A DNA stretch of 64,000 bases from Prevotella sp. UBA2809 (GTDB lineage Bacteria; Bacteroidota; Bacteroidia; Bacteroidales; Bacteroidaceae), in the NCBI GenBank assembly GCA_002351725.1, contig DEHD01000039.1:39124-103123 (forward strand), in the 5' to 3' direction. Made by a program: the position numbers and the translations under genes. This document shows positions 34,401-43,194 of the stretch, in pieces (within the stretch, counting starts at the first letter, position 1; each line of letters starts with the position of its first letter). The notes under the pieces are model-generated. The model had not been told where the DNA came from. It was given only the letters and a program-made list of their open reading frames with translations, and did no database searches.

Positions 34401-34555
34401 CAAATTTAAATCTTCCATCTGCACAGCCATGTGCTACCAAGCCTGAAGGATTGGGATAAGGTGGTAGAGGGCTCCTCTTGAGAAGCCCGCCCAGGGCAGC
34501 CATTACGACGTAAGACCCATAAGCTTTATAATTAACATTTTAAATTTTAAAAAAC
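34401..34555 (+). promoter_or_regulatory. Structured leader of rpsT
   Basis: The 155 nt between tRNA-Glu and rpsT lack an ORF and fold into nested hairpins: GCAC/GTGC near 34421-34433, CTACCA (34434-34439) with TGGTAG (34462-34467), GGGCT (34469-34473) with AGCCC (34484-34488) extended by CTC/GAG, and GCCC/GGGC at 34489-34497. No promoter box lies between, so rpsT may be read from the tRNA promoter. An autoregulatory S20-binding leader is plausible but is inference. Confidence 0.5.
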
Positions 34556-34810
34556 ATGGCAAATCACAAGTCATCAGTGAAGAGAATCCGTCAGGAGAAG
34601 AAAAGAGCACTTCACAACCACTACTACGCAAAGACAATGCGTAACGCAGTTCGCAAGCTTCGTGCTACAACAAACAAGGAAGAGGCTGTAGCTCTGTATC
34701 CAAAAGTACAGAAGATGCTGGATAAGCTGGCTAAGACCAACATCATCCACAAGAACAAGGCAGCTAACCTGAAGTCAAGCCTTGCACTGCACGTTAATCA
34801 GCTGGGATAA
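34556..34810 (+). CDS. rpsT: 30S ribosomal protein S20
   Basis: 84 residues, MANHKSSVKRIRQEKKRALHN, a highly basic three-helix bundle matching the family length. It binds the 5' domain and helix 44 of 16S rRNA. It lies behind a structured leader and tRNA-Glu and before a strong terminator. Confidence 0.97.
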   Translation: MANHKSSVKRIRQEKKRALHNHYYAKTMRNAVRKLRATTNKEEAVALYPKVQKMLDKLAKTNIIHKNKAANLKSSLALHVNQLG

Positions 34811-34834
34811 TATTTCTACCCAATGATAAACTCA

Positions 34835-34870
34835 AGCCGTAGCCCGATAAGGGTTGCGGCTTTATTTTTT
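34835..34870 (+). terminator. Terminator after rpsT
   Basis: AGCCGTAGCCC, loop GATAA, GGGTTGCGGCT, then TTATTTTTT. Stem of 11 bp. Confidence 0.9.
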
Positions 34871-34914
34871 GGGTTTTTTAGCAGATAAACTACGTTTATC
34901 TGAACTTTTTTTTG

Positions 34915-34922
34915 TACCTTTG
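34915..34922 (+). promoter_or_regulatory. -7 box of gyrB
   Basis: TACCTTTG 27 nt upstream of ATG 34950. It decides the start: the open frame reaches back to 34854 but those codons lie in the terminator and promoter. Confidence 0.7.
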
Positions 34923-34949
34923 CAACCAATTAGTGCAATTAATAACAAA

Positions 34950-36926
34950 ATGACAGAAGAACAACTGAACCAAGAACAGAACTACTCCGCGAGTAACATT
35001 CAGGTACTCGAGGGTCTGGAAGCCGTACGTAAGCGTCCTGCTATGTACATTGGCGACATCAGCGAGAAGGGTCTCCACCATCTGGTAAACGAAACCGTCG
35101 ACAACTCTATCGACGAGGCGATGGCTGGTTATTGTACTCACATCGAAGTAACTATCAACGAAGATAATTCTATTACAGTACAGGACAATGGTCGTGGTAT
35201 CCCTGTAGATGAGCACGAGAAGATGCACAAGAGTGCGCTCGAGGTTGTAATGACCGTGCTCCACGCAGGTGGTAAGTTCGACAAGGGTTCCTATAAGGTG
35301 TCAGGAGGTCTGCATGGTGTAGGTGTAAGCTGTGTAAACGCACTCTCTACCCACATGATGTCGCAGGTATTCCGCAATGGCCATATCTACCAGCAGGAAT
35401 ATGAGAAGGGAAAGCCCCTCTACGACGTTAAGATTGTAGGCGATACCGATAAGACAGGTACCCGCCAGCAGTTCTGGCCCGACGGCAGCATCTTTACTAC
35501 TACCGAGTATAAGTACGACATCATCGCTAAGCGTATGCGCGAGCTGGCATATCTTAATGCCGGTATCACCATCACTCTTACCGACCTGCGTCCCGATGAG
35601 GAGGGTAATCTCCGCCAGCCCGAGGTATTCCACGCCAAGGAGGGACTGAAGGAGTTCGTTCGCTACGTCGATCGTCATCGCACCTCAATCATTGGTGATC
35701 CTATCTGCTTGAAGACAGAAAAGGACGGTGTGCCCATCGAGGTAGCCCTACTATATAACAGCGATTATTCAGAGAACATTCACTCTTACGTTAATAATAT
35801 CAACACTATCGAGGGTGGTACCCACCTCACAGGTTTCCGCATCGCTCTGGCTCGTGCTCTTAAGAAGTATGCCGATGAGGACGATCAGCTGCGCAAGCAG
35901 ATTGAGAAGGCCAAGATTGAGGTAGCACAGGATGACTTCCGCGAGGGTCTCACAGCTATCATCTCTGTTAAGGTAGCCGAGCCTCAGTTCGAGGGTCAGA
36001 CCAAGACCAAGCTTGGTAACAGCGAGGTAAACGGAGCTGTACAGAAGGCCGTAGGCGAGGCAATGACCAACTATCTGGAGGAACACCCCAAAGAGGCTCA
36101 CACCATCTGTGAGAAGGTTATTCTGGCCGCCACAGCACGTATTGCAGCCCGCAAGGCCCGTGAGAGTGTACAGCGTAAGAACCCAATGACCGGTGGTGGT
36201 CTGCCAGGAAAGCTGGCCGACTGTTCCAATAAGGATCCTAAGGAGTGTGAGATTTTCCTCGTCGAGGGAGACTCAGCCGGTGGTTCTGCAAAGCAGGGTC
36301 GCGACCGTCACTTCCAGGCTATCCTGCCTCTGCGTGGTAAGATTCTGAATGTAGAGAAGGTACAGTGGCACCGTGTGTTCGAGGCCGAGTCGGTGATGAA
36401 CATCATTCAGAGTATCGGCGTACGCTTCGGTGTTGACGGCGAAGACTCTAAGGACGCCAATATCGACAAGCTGCGTTACGATAAGATTATCATCATGACC
36501 GACGCCGACGTCGATGGTTCTCACATCGACACACTGATCATGACACTCTTCTATCGCTTCATGCCACAGGTTATTCAGGGCGGTCATCTCTACATCGCTA
36601 CCCCACCACTCTACAAGTGTACTTACAAGAAGACCTCAGAGTACTGCTACACCGAGCAGCAGCGCCAGGCTTTCATCGATAAGTACGTAGCTGGTAACGG
36701 CGACGACAAGGCTCTGCACACTCAGCGCTACAAAGGTCTTGGTGAGATGAACCCCGAGCAGCTCTGGGAGACCACTATGAACCCCGAGAACCGCTTGCTC
36801 AAGCAGGTAACCATCGAGAATGCCGCCGAGGCCGACGAGATCTTCTCAATGCTGATGGGCGACGACGTAGAACCACGCCGTGAGTTCATCGAGAAGAACG
36901 CCACCTACGCTAACATCGACGCGTAA
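34950..36926 (+). CDS. gyrB: DNA gyrase subunit B
   Basis: 658 residues from ATG 34950 (MTEEQLNQEQNYSASNIQVL). GHKL ATPase domain: EAVRKRPAMYIGD, NETVDNSIDEA, VQDNGRGIPV, GGLHGVGVSCVNALS; transducer domain, then TOPRIM with FLVEGDSAGGSAKQGRD and TDADVDGSHI, and KGLGEMNPEQLWETT at the end. Closest to GyrB rather than ParE by the compact length without the proteobacterial insert. Supercoils DNA with GyrA. Its codons are more C-ending than in its neighbours, consistent with high expression. Confidence 0.95.
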   Translation: MTEEQLNQEQNYSASNIQVLEGLEAVRKRPAMYIGDISEKGLHHLVNETVDNSIDEAMAGYCTHIEVTINEDNSITVQDNGRGIPVDEHEKMHKSALEVVMTVLHAGGKFDKGSYKVSGGLHGVGVSCVNALSTHMMSQVFRNGHIYQQEYEKGKPLYDVKIVGDTDKTGTRQQFWPDGSIFTTTEYKYDIIAKRMRELAYLNAGITITLTDLRPDEEGNLRQPEVFHAKEGLKEFVRYVDRHRTSIIGDPICLKTEKDGVPIEVALLYNSDYSENIHSYVNNINTIEGGTHLTGFRIALARALKKYADEDDQLRKQIEKAKIEVAQDDFREGLTAIISVKVAEPQFEGQTKTKLGNSEVNGAVQKAVGEAMTNYLEEHPKEAHTICEKVILAATARIAARKARESVQRKNPMTGGGLPGKLADCSNKDPKECEIFLVEGDSAGGSAKQGRDRHFQAILPLRGKILNVEKVQWHRVFEAESVMNIIQSIGVRFGVDGEDSKDANIDKLRYDKIIIMTDADVDGSHIDTLIMTLFYRFMPQVIQGGHLYIATPPLYKCTYKKTSEYCYTEQQRQAFIDKYVAGNGDDKALHTQRYKGLGEMNPEQLWETTMNPENRLLKQVTIENAAEADEIFSMLMGDDVEPRREFIEKNATYANIDA

Positions 36927-36950
36927 ACTATCGCAATCCCCTCTATATTC

Positions 36951-37000
36951 GGGCGGAACCCTCCCCTTTTCAACAAGGCAGGTTCCGCCCGTTTTATTTT
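36951..37000 (+). terminator. Terminator after gyrB
   Basis: GGGCGGAACC (36951-36960) and GGTTCCGCCC (36981-36990), perfect 10-bp stem, then GTTTTATTTT. Confidence 0.9.
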
Positions 37001-37845
37001 ATAGGTCAATTTTTTCCTAGTTATTAATTTCGTAAGCTTTAACTTGTTTCTAATTGCACTCTAACTACTTTTCAATTGCTCGCTAACTAGTTTTCAATTG
37101 CAAAGGTGGTAATATTCAAATTCTTGTAACAAGAATATACATCAAATGTTACATGTCAACCGACCCCATGATCCTCGTATGGTTCTCCATCTAAGCCAGT
37201 CCTGTAACCACAGGACTGCAATCCTTTAACCAGAGGCTTGCAGTCCTTTAGTATGAGGACTCCAAGCCTTACTCGCAAGTGCAGAACTTTTGATTAATCT
37301 ATCCGAATCTCCATTTTATTTATTTTTTGAAAAACATCTCATACACCTCACTTTCGTCCTCCGAAATCCTTTACAGCAAAGGGATTCAAGAGAGTGAGGT
37401 GTTTGTCAAACTACTCACTCAACACCTCATCCAATACTCATTAAAATCGGGTGAGCTGTTGAGTGAGTAGTATAGTGAGTAGTTTTCAAAACACCTCACT
37501 CACCTCAACCCCTTTGCCACAAAGACTTTCAGCACAAAAAAGTGAGGTATTGAGGTGTTTCGCGAAAAATTCAACGGGGTCGGTTCTACTGATCACTTTT
37601 CCGTCTAAGAAATTATCGATGATGAACGTATCATGGGGTCGGTTCTTTGCTGTGATAGCTCTGTCTTTCCGATACGTCTGCGTCGCGACAAGTCAGCATC
37701 CACATTTAGTATCTGCAACAGCGATGAGCCTGTAAATGTTATCTCCGCCGTCCTGAGTACAAGTTCCAATCGCGCCACACCAACAACGGCACATTATACC
37801 TTATAAAGCGGAGAGTATAGCCTTTAGGCTAGAAGCGGCCTAATT
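37001..37845. other. Gene-free, hairpin-rich intergenic island
   Basis: About 0.85 kb without a supportable gene. It contains a 15-bp perfect inverted repeat AACCGACCCCATGAT (37158-37172) and ATCATGGGGTCGGTT (37630-37644), a further copy of GGGGTCGGTTCT at 37576, a hairpin AGTCCTGT/ACAGGACT (37198-37217), a hairpin GGCTTGCAGTCCT/AGGACTCCAAGCC (37235-37268), and many CACCTCACT/AGTGAGGTG words. Minus-strand frames between 37480 and 37730 show short stretches of plausible protein broken by stops, so a decayed gene is possible. The last ~100 nt (37745-37845) hold nothing that I can name. Confidence 0.6.
37410..37471. repeat. 20-bp inverted repeat in the 37 kb island
   Basis: ACTACTCACTCAACACCTCA (37410-37429) and TGAGCTGTTGAGTGAGTAGT (37452-37471) match at 19 of 20 positions around a 22-nt loop. 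A second AGTGAGTAGTTT follows at 37475, and AACACCTCACT/AGTGAGGTGTT copies flank it on both sides. Confidence 0.85.
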
Positions 37846-40605
37846 TTATTTAATGTCAATGCGGAGATTATTGCCGTCTATAGTTATATCTCGGCAGAAG
37901 TTTCGCAGAATTGTCACGGCCAGATCATCACGTTCAGCATCGAAGGCATCGCTGCCGATGGCCTGCTGACTCTTTATGCTCAATTGCAAAGAGTCGTCAC
38001 GTTCTGTATACGCCAGTGTGAGAACCGTATTAGGGCTGATGACCCTTCCGCCAGAACCAAGGATTGCAAGTGATTCGTCTATCACATGAAGCACATTGGT
38101 AGTCCTCTGGCGCGACAGGTTGTATTGCTGGCAGAACTGTTCCATCTGCGACATCATGGCAAACCAGTCGAAGTACTCACTCTCGATGATAAACGTCGTC
38201 TCATGTATCTGCTGGATGAACTGCTTAGTGCGTTCACGCTGCGGATTATCGAAGAGCTGGTCGGGTGTACCGTCCTCGTACACCACACCATCGGCAAAGA
38301 ACAGTACTCGGCTACTAACCTGACGGGCAAAACGCATCTCATGGGTTACCACAAGCATCGTCATACCTTGGCGTGCCAAACGAGTCATCACACCAAGCAC
38401 CTCGTTCACCATCGTTGGATCGAGCGCCGAGGTGGGCTCATCAAAGAGTAATATCTCTGGATCCATAGCCAAAGCACGTGCAATGGCAATACGCTGTTTC
38501 TGTCCACCAGATAGTTGTTCGGGCAAGGCTTCAGCGCGTTCGGCCATTCCAACCATCTGCAGCAATTCCAAGGCTCGCTTTTCTGCATCCTCACGGCTCT
38601 TACCAAGTAGCTGCATGGGTGCCAGACATAAATTATCAAGCACCGTCATGCCGTTGAACAGGTTGAACGACTGGAACACCATGCCCATTCGGCGACGCAG
38701 CAAAGGCACATTGGCATCGGGCTTCAGTATATCTTCTCCATCAATAAGAATGCTGCCACTGGTAGGCTGCTCAAGCAGGTTCAGGCATCGCAGGAACGTG
38801 CTCTTACCCGTACCCGACGGACCGATGATGGATATCACCTCACCCTTATGCACATCAAGGTTCATGTCGCGCAACACATCAAACGAACCATAACTCTTCT
38901 TCATGCCAGAGATGCGGATAATAGGAGAGTCGGCGCTCGGCTTTCTTGCCTTGCAAGCGACCAAAGGTCGAGCGGCCGCTTGGCTTGTCCAAGAAGGTGA
39001 GGAGGTGAGAGGGTGAGAAGACTTGCGGCGAATGAACAGCCATACACATCCACCTATAACAATAAGTATAGCCACAATCCATCCCCAAGGAGTGTCAGCC
39101 TCAGCAGTATCTGACGACTGCAAAGGATTGGTAAGTATACCTGCTTCGCCTTTTCGCGTAATCATCACTATATGCGAATCCATATATCCATCGGAGAATA
39201 GCACCTGTTTCTGTCTTTCTTCTGTACAACTGATGGCTCCCATGGCCATATCAGCTTTACCAGTCTGTACTGCAGGTATCTGCGCAGCAAAGTCCATTAC
39301 AAGAAACTCCAGTTGCCAGTTACGTCGATTGGCCCACTCCGTCAGAAGATCCGGTTCCATACCTGATAGTTTTCCAGAACAGATGAAATTTAACGGAGGC
39401 ATAGCCGGATAGGTTGCTACGCGCAGAATACGCCCAGTACCTCGCTGCTGGGGGATGACCATGGCCGCTGGATCCTCGGATTTCTGCCAACGATCATATA
39501 TCTTCTGATAGGTTCCATCTCGACGTATGTCTGTCAGGAAACTATTGAAGTCCTTTTGCAATTCGGTATTCTCCAATTTGAAACAGGCTCCAATCGGAAT
39601 AGGCGAGAGTCCCGAGCTAACAGAGTCAACCTTTGCCGTCAGCTCTTTGCAGAATACCAATGTCAGGCTCTCACTGCCTGCTACATCAACCTTACCATTC
39701 TCTAAAGCTGCTAACAGATCTGTTTCACTTGTCATTCGCAATATGTTAGCATCAGGAGCCATATCGGTTACAGCAATATCCTGTATACTGCCTATGATTA
39801 CAGCAACTTTCTTTCCACTAAGCGCCTTGAATACTGGCGGAACAGTTGAATTGTCGCTAACATTTGTATCATCCGTCTCATTGGTCGACAGCATTCCCGC
39901 AACTCCAAGCAATGCCAATGCCACAGCAGCAGCGATGGTCTTCATTCGCTTTCGATAAACAAGACTCTGAAGCAACATTCCGATGAGCCACGCCATTAGG
40001 AAATATATTATGGCCGTAACAATGAGTGGGAAGAAGGCATCGAATGTTCGCGAGCGTATCAGGTCAGAAGCTCGTGTCATATCAGCCACAGCTATATAGC
40101 CCACGATACTCGTACCCTTCAACAGACTTATAATCTCACCCTGATATACAGGCATAACCGACCTGATTACCTGTGGCATAATTATTCTGAAGAATGTCTG
40201 CCTCTGCGTGAAGCCTAATGCCAGTCCAGCCTCGGTCTGACCTCGATCTATGCCCTGAATAGCAGTGCGAAGCATCTCACTGATGTAGGCAGCAGTGTTC
40301 ATGGCAAAAGTAACAATGGCCACCACTATACCCGTAGCATCTACCGGTGCCATCACCACATAATACATAATCATAAGCAACACCAACACTGGTGTGCCAC
40401 GCATCAGATCGATATACACCTTGGCTATTTGCCGTAACCATGCTCGGTGGTTCATACGCATCCAGCACACCAGACCGCCGAGTATTGTTCCTAATACTGC
40501 TGCACACAGAGTAATAATAAGAGTTACCTGTAGACCATCAAGAATCATCTGATATCGATCCTCGGCTATCAAATTATTATAAAAACTCTCTATTATACTA
40601 TTCAT
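37846..40605 (-). CDS. Four-part ABC transporter fusion: permease, SBP lobes, ATPase, extra domain
   Basis: 919 residues. (1) ~1-215: polar amino-acid-type permease, with the EAA loop EAGLALGFTQRQTFFRIIMPQ. (2) ~221-240: a TM that returns the chain to the periplasm. (3) ~255-375: looks like the second lobe plus C-terminal strand of a type II solute-binding protein (GKKVAVIIGSIQDI ... RRDGTYQKIYDRW). (4) ~390-490: looks like the N-terminal lobe (RILRVATYPAMPPLNF ... GKADMAMGAISCTEERQKQ). (5) TM ~506-527. (6) ~562-800: ATPase, Walker A GPSGTGKST (~595), LSGGQKQR, ILLFDEPTSALD. (7) ~805-919: unrelated domain, perhaps a degenerate RsbW/GHKL fold. A one-chain amino acid importer is inferred; as a homodimer it would give two permeases and two ATPases. 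Confidence 0.85.
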   Translation of the reverse strand: MNSIIESFYNNLIAEDRYQMILDGLQVTLIITLCAAVLGTILGGLVCWMRMNHRAWLRQIAKVYIDLMRGTPVLVLLMIMYYVVMAPVDATGIVVAIVTFAMNTAAYISEMLRTAIQGIDRGQTEAGLALGFTQRQTFFRIIMPQVIRSVMPVYQGEIISLLKGTSIVGYIAVADMTRASDLIRSRTFDAFFPLIVTAIIYFLMAWLIGMLLQSLVYRKRMKTIAAAVALALLGVAGMLSTNETDDTNVSDNSTVPPVFKALSGKKVAVIIGSIQDIAVTDMAPDANILRMTSETDLLAALENGKVDVAGSESLTLVFCKELTAKVDSVSSGLSPIPIGACFKLENTELQKDFNSFLTDIRRDGTYQKIYDRWQKSEDPAAMVIPQQRGTGRILRVATYPAMPPLNFICSGKLSGMEPDLLTEWANRRNWQLEFLVMDFAAQIPAVQTGKADMAMGAISCTEERQKQVLFSDGYMDSHIVMITRKGEAGILTNPLQSSDTAEADTPWGWIVAILIVIGGCVWLFIRRKSSHPLTSSPSWTSQAAARPLVACKARKPSADSPIIRISGMKKSYGSFDVLRDMNLDVHKGEVISIIGPSGTGKSTFLRCLNLLEQPTSGSILIDGEDILKPDANVPLLRRRMGMVFQSFNLFNGMTVLDNLCLAPMQLLGKSREDAEKRALELLQMVGMAERAEALPEQLSGGQKQRIAIARALAMDPEILLFDEPTSALDPTMVNEVLGVMTRLARQGMTMLVVTHEMRFARQVSSRVLFFADGVVYEDGTPDQLFDNPQRERTKQFIQQIHETTFIIESEYFDWFAMMSQMEQFCQQYNLSRQRTTNVLHVIDESLAILGSGGRVISPNTVLTLAYTERDDSLQLSIKSQQAIGSDAFDAERDDLAVTILRNFCRDITIDGNNLRIDIK

Positions 40606-40759
40606 CGTTCCATTTATTTATCGTTTGTGTTTACTAAAAGACCTGGCGATTATAGAGACTGCATATTGTTTTCTACATCAGAAGCGAAACTTATATATCC
40701 ATTCTAACCTCGATTGTCAGAAGGACGATATAGAGTACTAAAATTAGAGGCTTACCTAA

Positions 40760-41212
40760 CTAAAGTGTAAGTATCTGGTCGGCGTGTTCTTTGGTTTTAA
40801 CCTGCTTACCAGCGAAAATCTTTTCAATGATACCCTCTTCGTTGATAACGAAAGTTGTGCGGATAGTGCCCATTGTCTTCTTGCCGTACATCGACTTCTC
40901 GCCCCATGCACCCATAGCCTCTAGCAAAGTATGGTCTACATCGGCAATCAGAGGGAAAGGCAGCTCGTATTTTTCCTTGAACTTCACGTGTGATGCGGCA
41001 GAATCCTTACTAACACCTACCACCTCATAGCCAGCTCCCTGCAATTCGTTGTAACGGTCACGAAGACTGCAAGCCTCGGCAGTACAGCCACTGGTATTGT
41101 CCTTTGGATAAAAATACAACACCAGCTTACGTCCCTTAAAATCACTCAGACGTATATCACGTCCCTGCTCGTCCTTGCCCAGAATCTCAGGCGCCTTGTC
41201 TCCAATATTCAT
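40760..41212 (-). CDS. bcp: Thioredoxin-dependent thiol peroxidase (BCP-type peroxiredoxin)
   Basis: 150 residues with the peroxiredoxin fold: VLYFYPKDNTSGCTAEACSL holds the peroxidatic C43 and the resolving C48, five residues apart as in atypical 2-Cys BCP enzymes. It reduces hydroperoxides using thioredoxin. Located 15 nt after buk on the same strand, so probably the third gene of the ptb-buk-bcp operon. The 150-bp gap downstream to the ABC fusion shows no promoter that I can recognise. Confidence 0.95.
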   Translation of the reverse strand: MNIGDKAPEILGKDEQGRDIRLSDFKGRKLVLYFYPKDNTSGCTAEACSLRDRYNELQGAGYEVVGVSKDSAASHVKFKEKYELPFPLIADVDHTLLEAMGAWGEKSMYGKKTMGTIRTTFVINEEGIIEKIFAGKQVKTKEHADQILTL

Positions 41213-41227
41213 ACCAATATCATATTA

Positions 41228-42298
41228 TTATTTATATTCTTTGGCCTTACGCTTGCCACGCAAAACAGCAAGAGCATTAAGTGCCAGAGCCTCCATCTCG
41301 TCCTCACCTGGGAAACAGCGAATAGGAGCAAGGAACCCCACCCTCTTACGGATGCGGCTTACCACATATTCGCTACGTGCCAAACCACCTGTAAGCAGTA
41401 TGGCATCAATCTGTCCACAGAGTACAGCAGCCTCAGATGCGATAGTCTTTGCCACATGATAAATCATGGCATCGAGAATCAACCGGGCATGTTCGTCACC
41501 ATAATCCTCTATGCGACGGATAATCTCCTTCACATCATTAGTGCCAAGATGAGCATTAAGACCTGCCTTTCCGGCAATGCGCTTAAGAAGCTGCTTCTCG
41601 TTATACTTTCCACTGAAGCAGAGACGAATCAAGTCGGCTGCTGGTAATGAGCCAGCACGCTCTGGCGAGAAAGGCCCCTCACCGTCAAGAGCGTTGTTTG
41701 CATCAACAGCACGTCCCTTTTCGTGTGCAGCCACAGAAATACCTCCACCCATGTGGCAGATAATAAGATTCAGATCCTCGTACTCCTTACCTATCTCAGA
41801 TGCATAGCGACGGGCTATTGCTCGCTGGTTCAAAGCATGCCAGATACAGATACGATTCATGAGTGGTGAGCCTGATATGCGAGCATAGTCATTAAGCTCG
41901 TCAACAACACCTGGGTCGGCTATAAATGAACGGCATCCAGGAATGGTGGCGGCTATCTCGTGGGCTATAAGACAACCAAGATTACAAGCATGGTTATGCA
42001 GAGCAATACCGCTGTGAGTATCACGAATCATCAGGTCGTTAATCTCATACACACCACCCTCAAGAGGTTTTACCAGTCCGCCACGACCTATCACGGCATC
42101 GAAATCCACAGGTATATCAGCCTTCTGCAACTCATCGAGCACTAACTGGCGACGATAATCCTGCTGTTCGATAACATCATCGAAGCCAGCAAGGTCATCG
42201 GGCGAGTGTACGATATTACGGACGAGAACGGATGTCTCGTCATCGAACACGGCCATTTTTGTAGAAGTAGAGCCTGGGTTGATAACAAGTATCTTCAT
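41228..42298 (-). CDS. buk: Butyrate kinase (acyl phosphate kinase)
   Basis: 356 residues of the acetokinase family: ILVINPGSTSTKMAVFDDE (phosphate 1), VIGRGGLVKPLEGG, NLIICHMGGGISVAAH, and DAILLTGGLARSEYV (adenosine). Length and the NPGSTSTK start fit butyrate rather than acetate kinase. It makes ATP from butyryl (or branched-chain acyl) phosphate and ADP. Overlaps ptb by 4 nt. No crt, bcd or thl genes are nearby. Confidence 0.93.
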   Translation of the reverse strand: MKILVINPGSTSTKMAVFDDETSVLVRNIVHSPDDLAGFDDVIEQQDYRRQLVLDELQKADIPVDFDAVIGRGGLVKPLEGGVYEINDLMIRDTHSGIALHNHACNLGCLIAHEIAATIPGCRSFIADPGVVDELNDYARISGSPLMNRICIWHALNQRAIARRYASEIGKEYEDLNLIICHMGGGISVAAHEKGRAVDANNALDGEGPFSPERAGSLPAADLIRLCFSGKYNEKQLLKRIAGKAGLNAHLGTNDVKEIIRRIEDYGDEHARLILDAMIYHVAKTIASEAAVLCGQIDAILLTGGLARSEYVVSRIRKRVGFLAPIRCFPGEDEMEALALNALAVLRGKRKAKEYK

Positions 42299-43131
42299 AT
42301 AGCAGCCAGAGCCAGAGAGTAATACTTAGAGTCAGGGCTATCGGCACGCGAAGGCAGCACACAACAACACTGGGTACCCTGAAGCACACCTGCTGTCTTG
42401 GCATAGCCAAACAGTGTCAGTGTCTTATAGAACACGTTACCTGCCACTATGTCTGGGAAGATAAGTGCATCGGCTTGTCCGTCGATAACGCTGTGGATAC
42501 CTTTTTCACGAAGACTTACTGAGTCGAGCGATGTCTTAAGATCCAACGGACCATCAATGATGCAACGTCCGAACTTTCCTGTCTGTGCCTCTGCAATGAT
42601 TTCAAGATAATCCACGGTATATGGGAATGTCTTGGCACTAACCTTCTCAGCGCAATGGATCAACGAGATGCGCGGTTCATCAATGCCAAGTGCGTGGCAT
42701 ATATAATTTACATAATGTATCTGCTGGCGGCGCTGAGCCTCAGTAGGCACAGGTATAACAGCTGCATCGGTAAAAAACAGCAGTTTTTCGTACTTGGGAA
42801 TCTCGGCCATTGCCACGTGGGTCAACACATGACCTGGACGCATAATTCCGTTTTCCTTATCTAATATAGCTCGCAACAGTACATCGGTATTGATAAGTCC
42901 TTTCATCAGGATGTCACAGTCACCACTCTTACATAGCGCTACCGCTCTGCGGGCACACTCTTCCTTATCGTCGCCATCAACATATACAGGCTCGATAAAT
43001 CCCATCTCCTTACCCTTTTCAACAGCATATCTGGTCGAAGCATCGTTAGCGCAAACCACCGCTACTCGCTTACGGTCTCCCCTCTGTTGCAGGAAGACAA
43101 TCATATCATTCAGATTCCTAATTGATTGCAT
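42295..43131 (-). CDS. ptb: Phosphate butyryltransferase
   Basis: 278 residues, phosphate acetyl/butaryltransferase family. KRVAVVCANDASTRYAVEKG, ILMKGLINTDVLLRAIL and FFTDAAVIPVPT match Ptb, as do VDYLEIIAEAQTGKFGRCIIDGPL and PDIVAGNVFYKTLTLFG. It converts butyryl-CoA and phosphate to butyryl phosphate for Buk. In Bacteroidales this pair may also act on isobutyryl or isovaleryl groups from amino acids. First gene of the operon, reading away from GH95. Confidence 0.93.
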   Translation of the reverse strand: MQSIRNLNDMIVFLQQRGDRKRVAVVCANDASTRYAVEKGKEMGFIEPVYVDGDDKEECARRAVALCKSGDCDILMKGLINTDVLLRAILDKENGIMRPGHVLTHVAMAEIPKYEKLLFFTDAAVIPVPTEAQRRQQIHYVNYICHALGIDEPRISLIHCAEKVSAKTFPYTVDYLEIIAEAQTGKFGRCIIDGPLDLKTSLDSVSLREKGIHSVIDGQADALIFPDIVAGNVFYKTLTLFGYAKTAGVLQGTQCCCVLPSRADSPDSKYYSLALAAI

Positions 43132-43162
43132 AGGTCATTCATTTTTTTATTGTTTTATGCCG

Positions 43163-43194
43163 CAAATATACAAACTTTTTCGTATCTTTGCAAA
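43163..43194 (-). promoter_or_regulatory. Promoter of ptb-buk-bcp
   Basis: On the minus strand TTTG (43191-43194), 20-nt spacer, TATATTTG (43163-43170). Its -33 element lies immediately beside the -7 box of the divergent GH95 promoter, so polymerase cannot occupy both at once. Confidence 0.75.
43183..43190 (+). promoter_or_regulatory. -7 box of GH95-AraC operon
   Basis: TATCTTTG 30 nt before ATG 43221, without a -33 TTTG. It lies inside the spacer of the ptb promoter. The open frame upstream of ATG 43221 starts inside this box and is rejected. Confidence 0.65.

Noticed and set aside
34854..34949. Extended gyrB N-terminus
   Set aside because: Would include the rpsT terminator and the gyrB promoter; ATG 34950 follows the -7 box by 27 nt.
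37155..37650. CRISPR array
   Set aside because: Repeats are inverted, of varied length and irregularly spaced; no regular spacers and no cas genes.
37463..37735. 90-aa plus-strand frame in the 37 kb island
   Set aside because: It is made of the inverted repeats and has no recognisable domain, promoter or conserved start.
37818..37831. Terminator for the ABC fusion gene
   Set aside because: TAGCC/GGCTA can pair but there is no U-tract on the minus strand.
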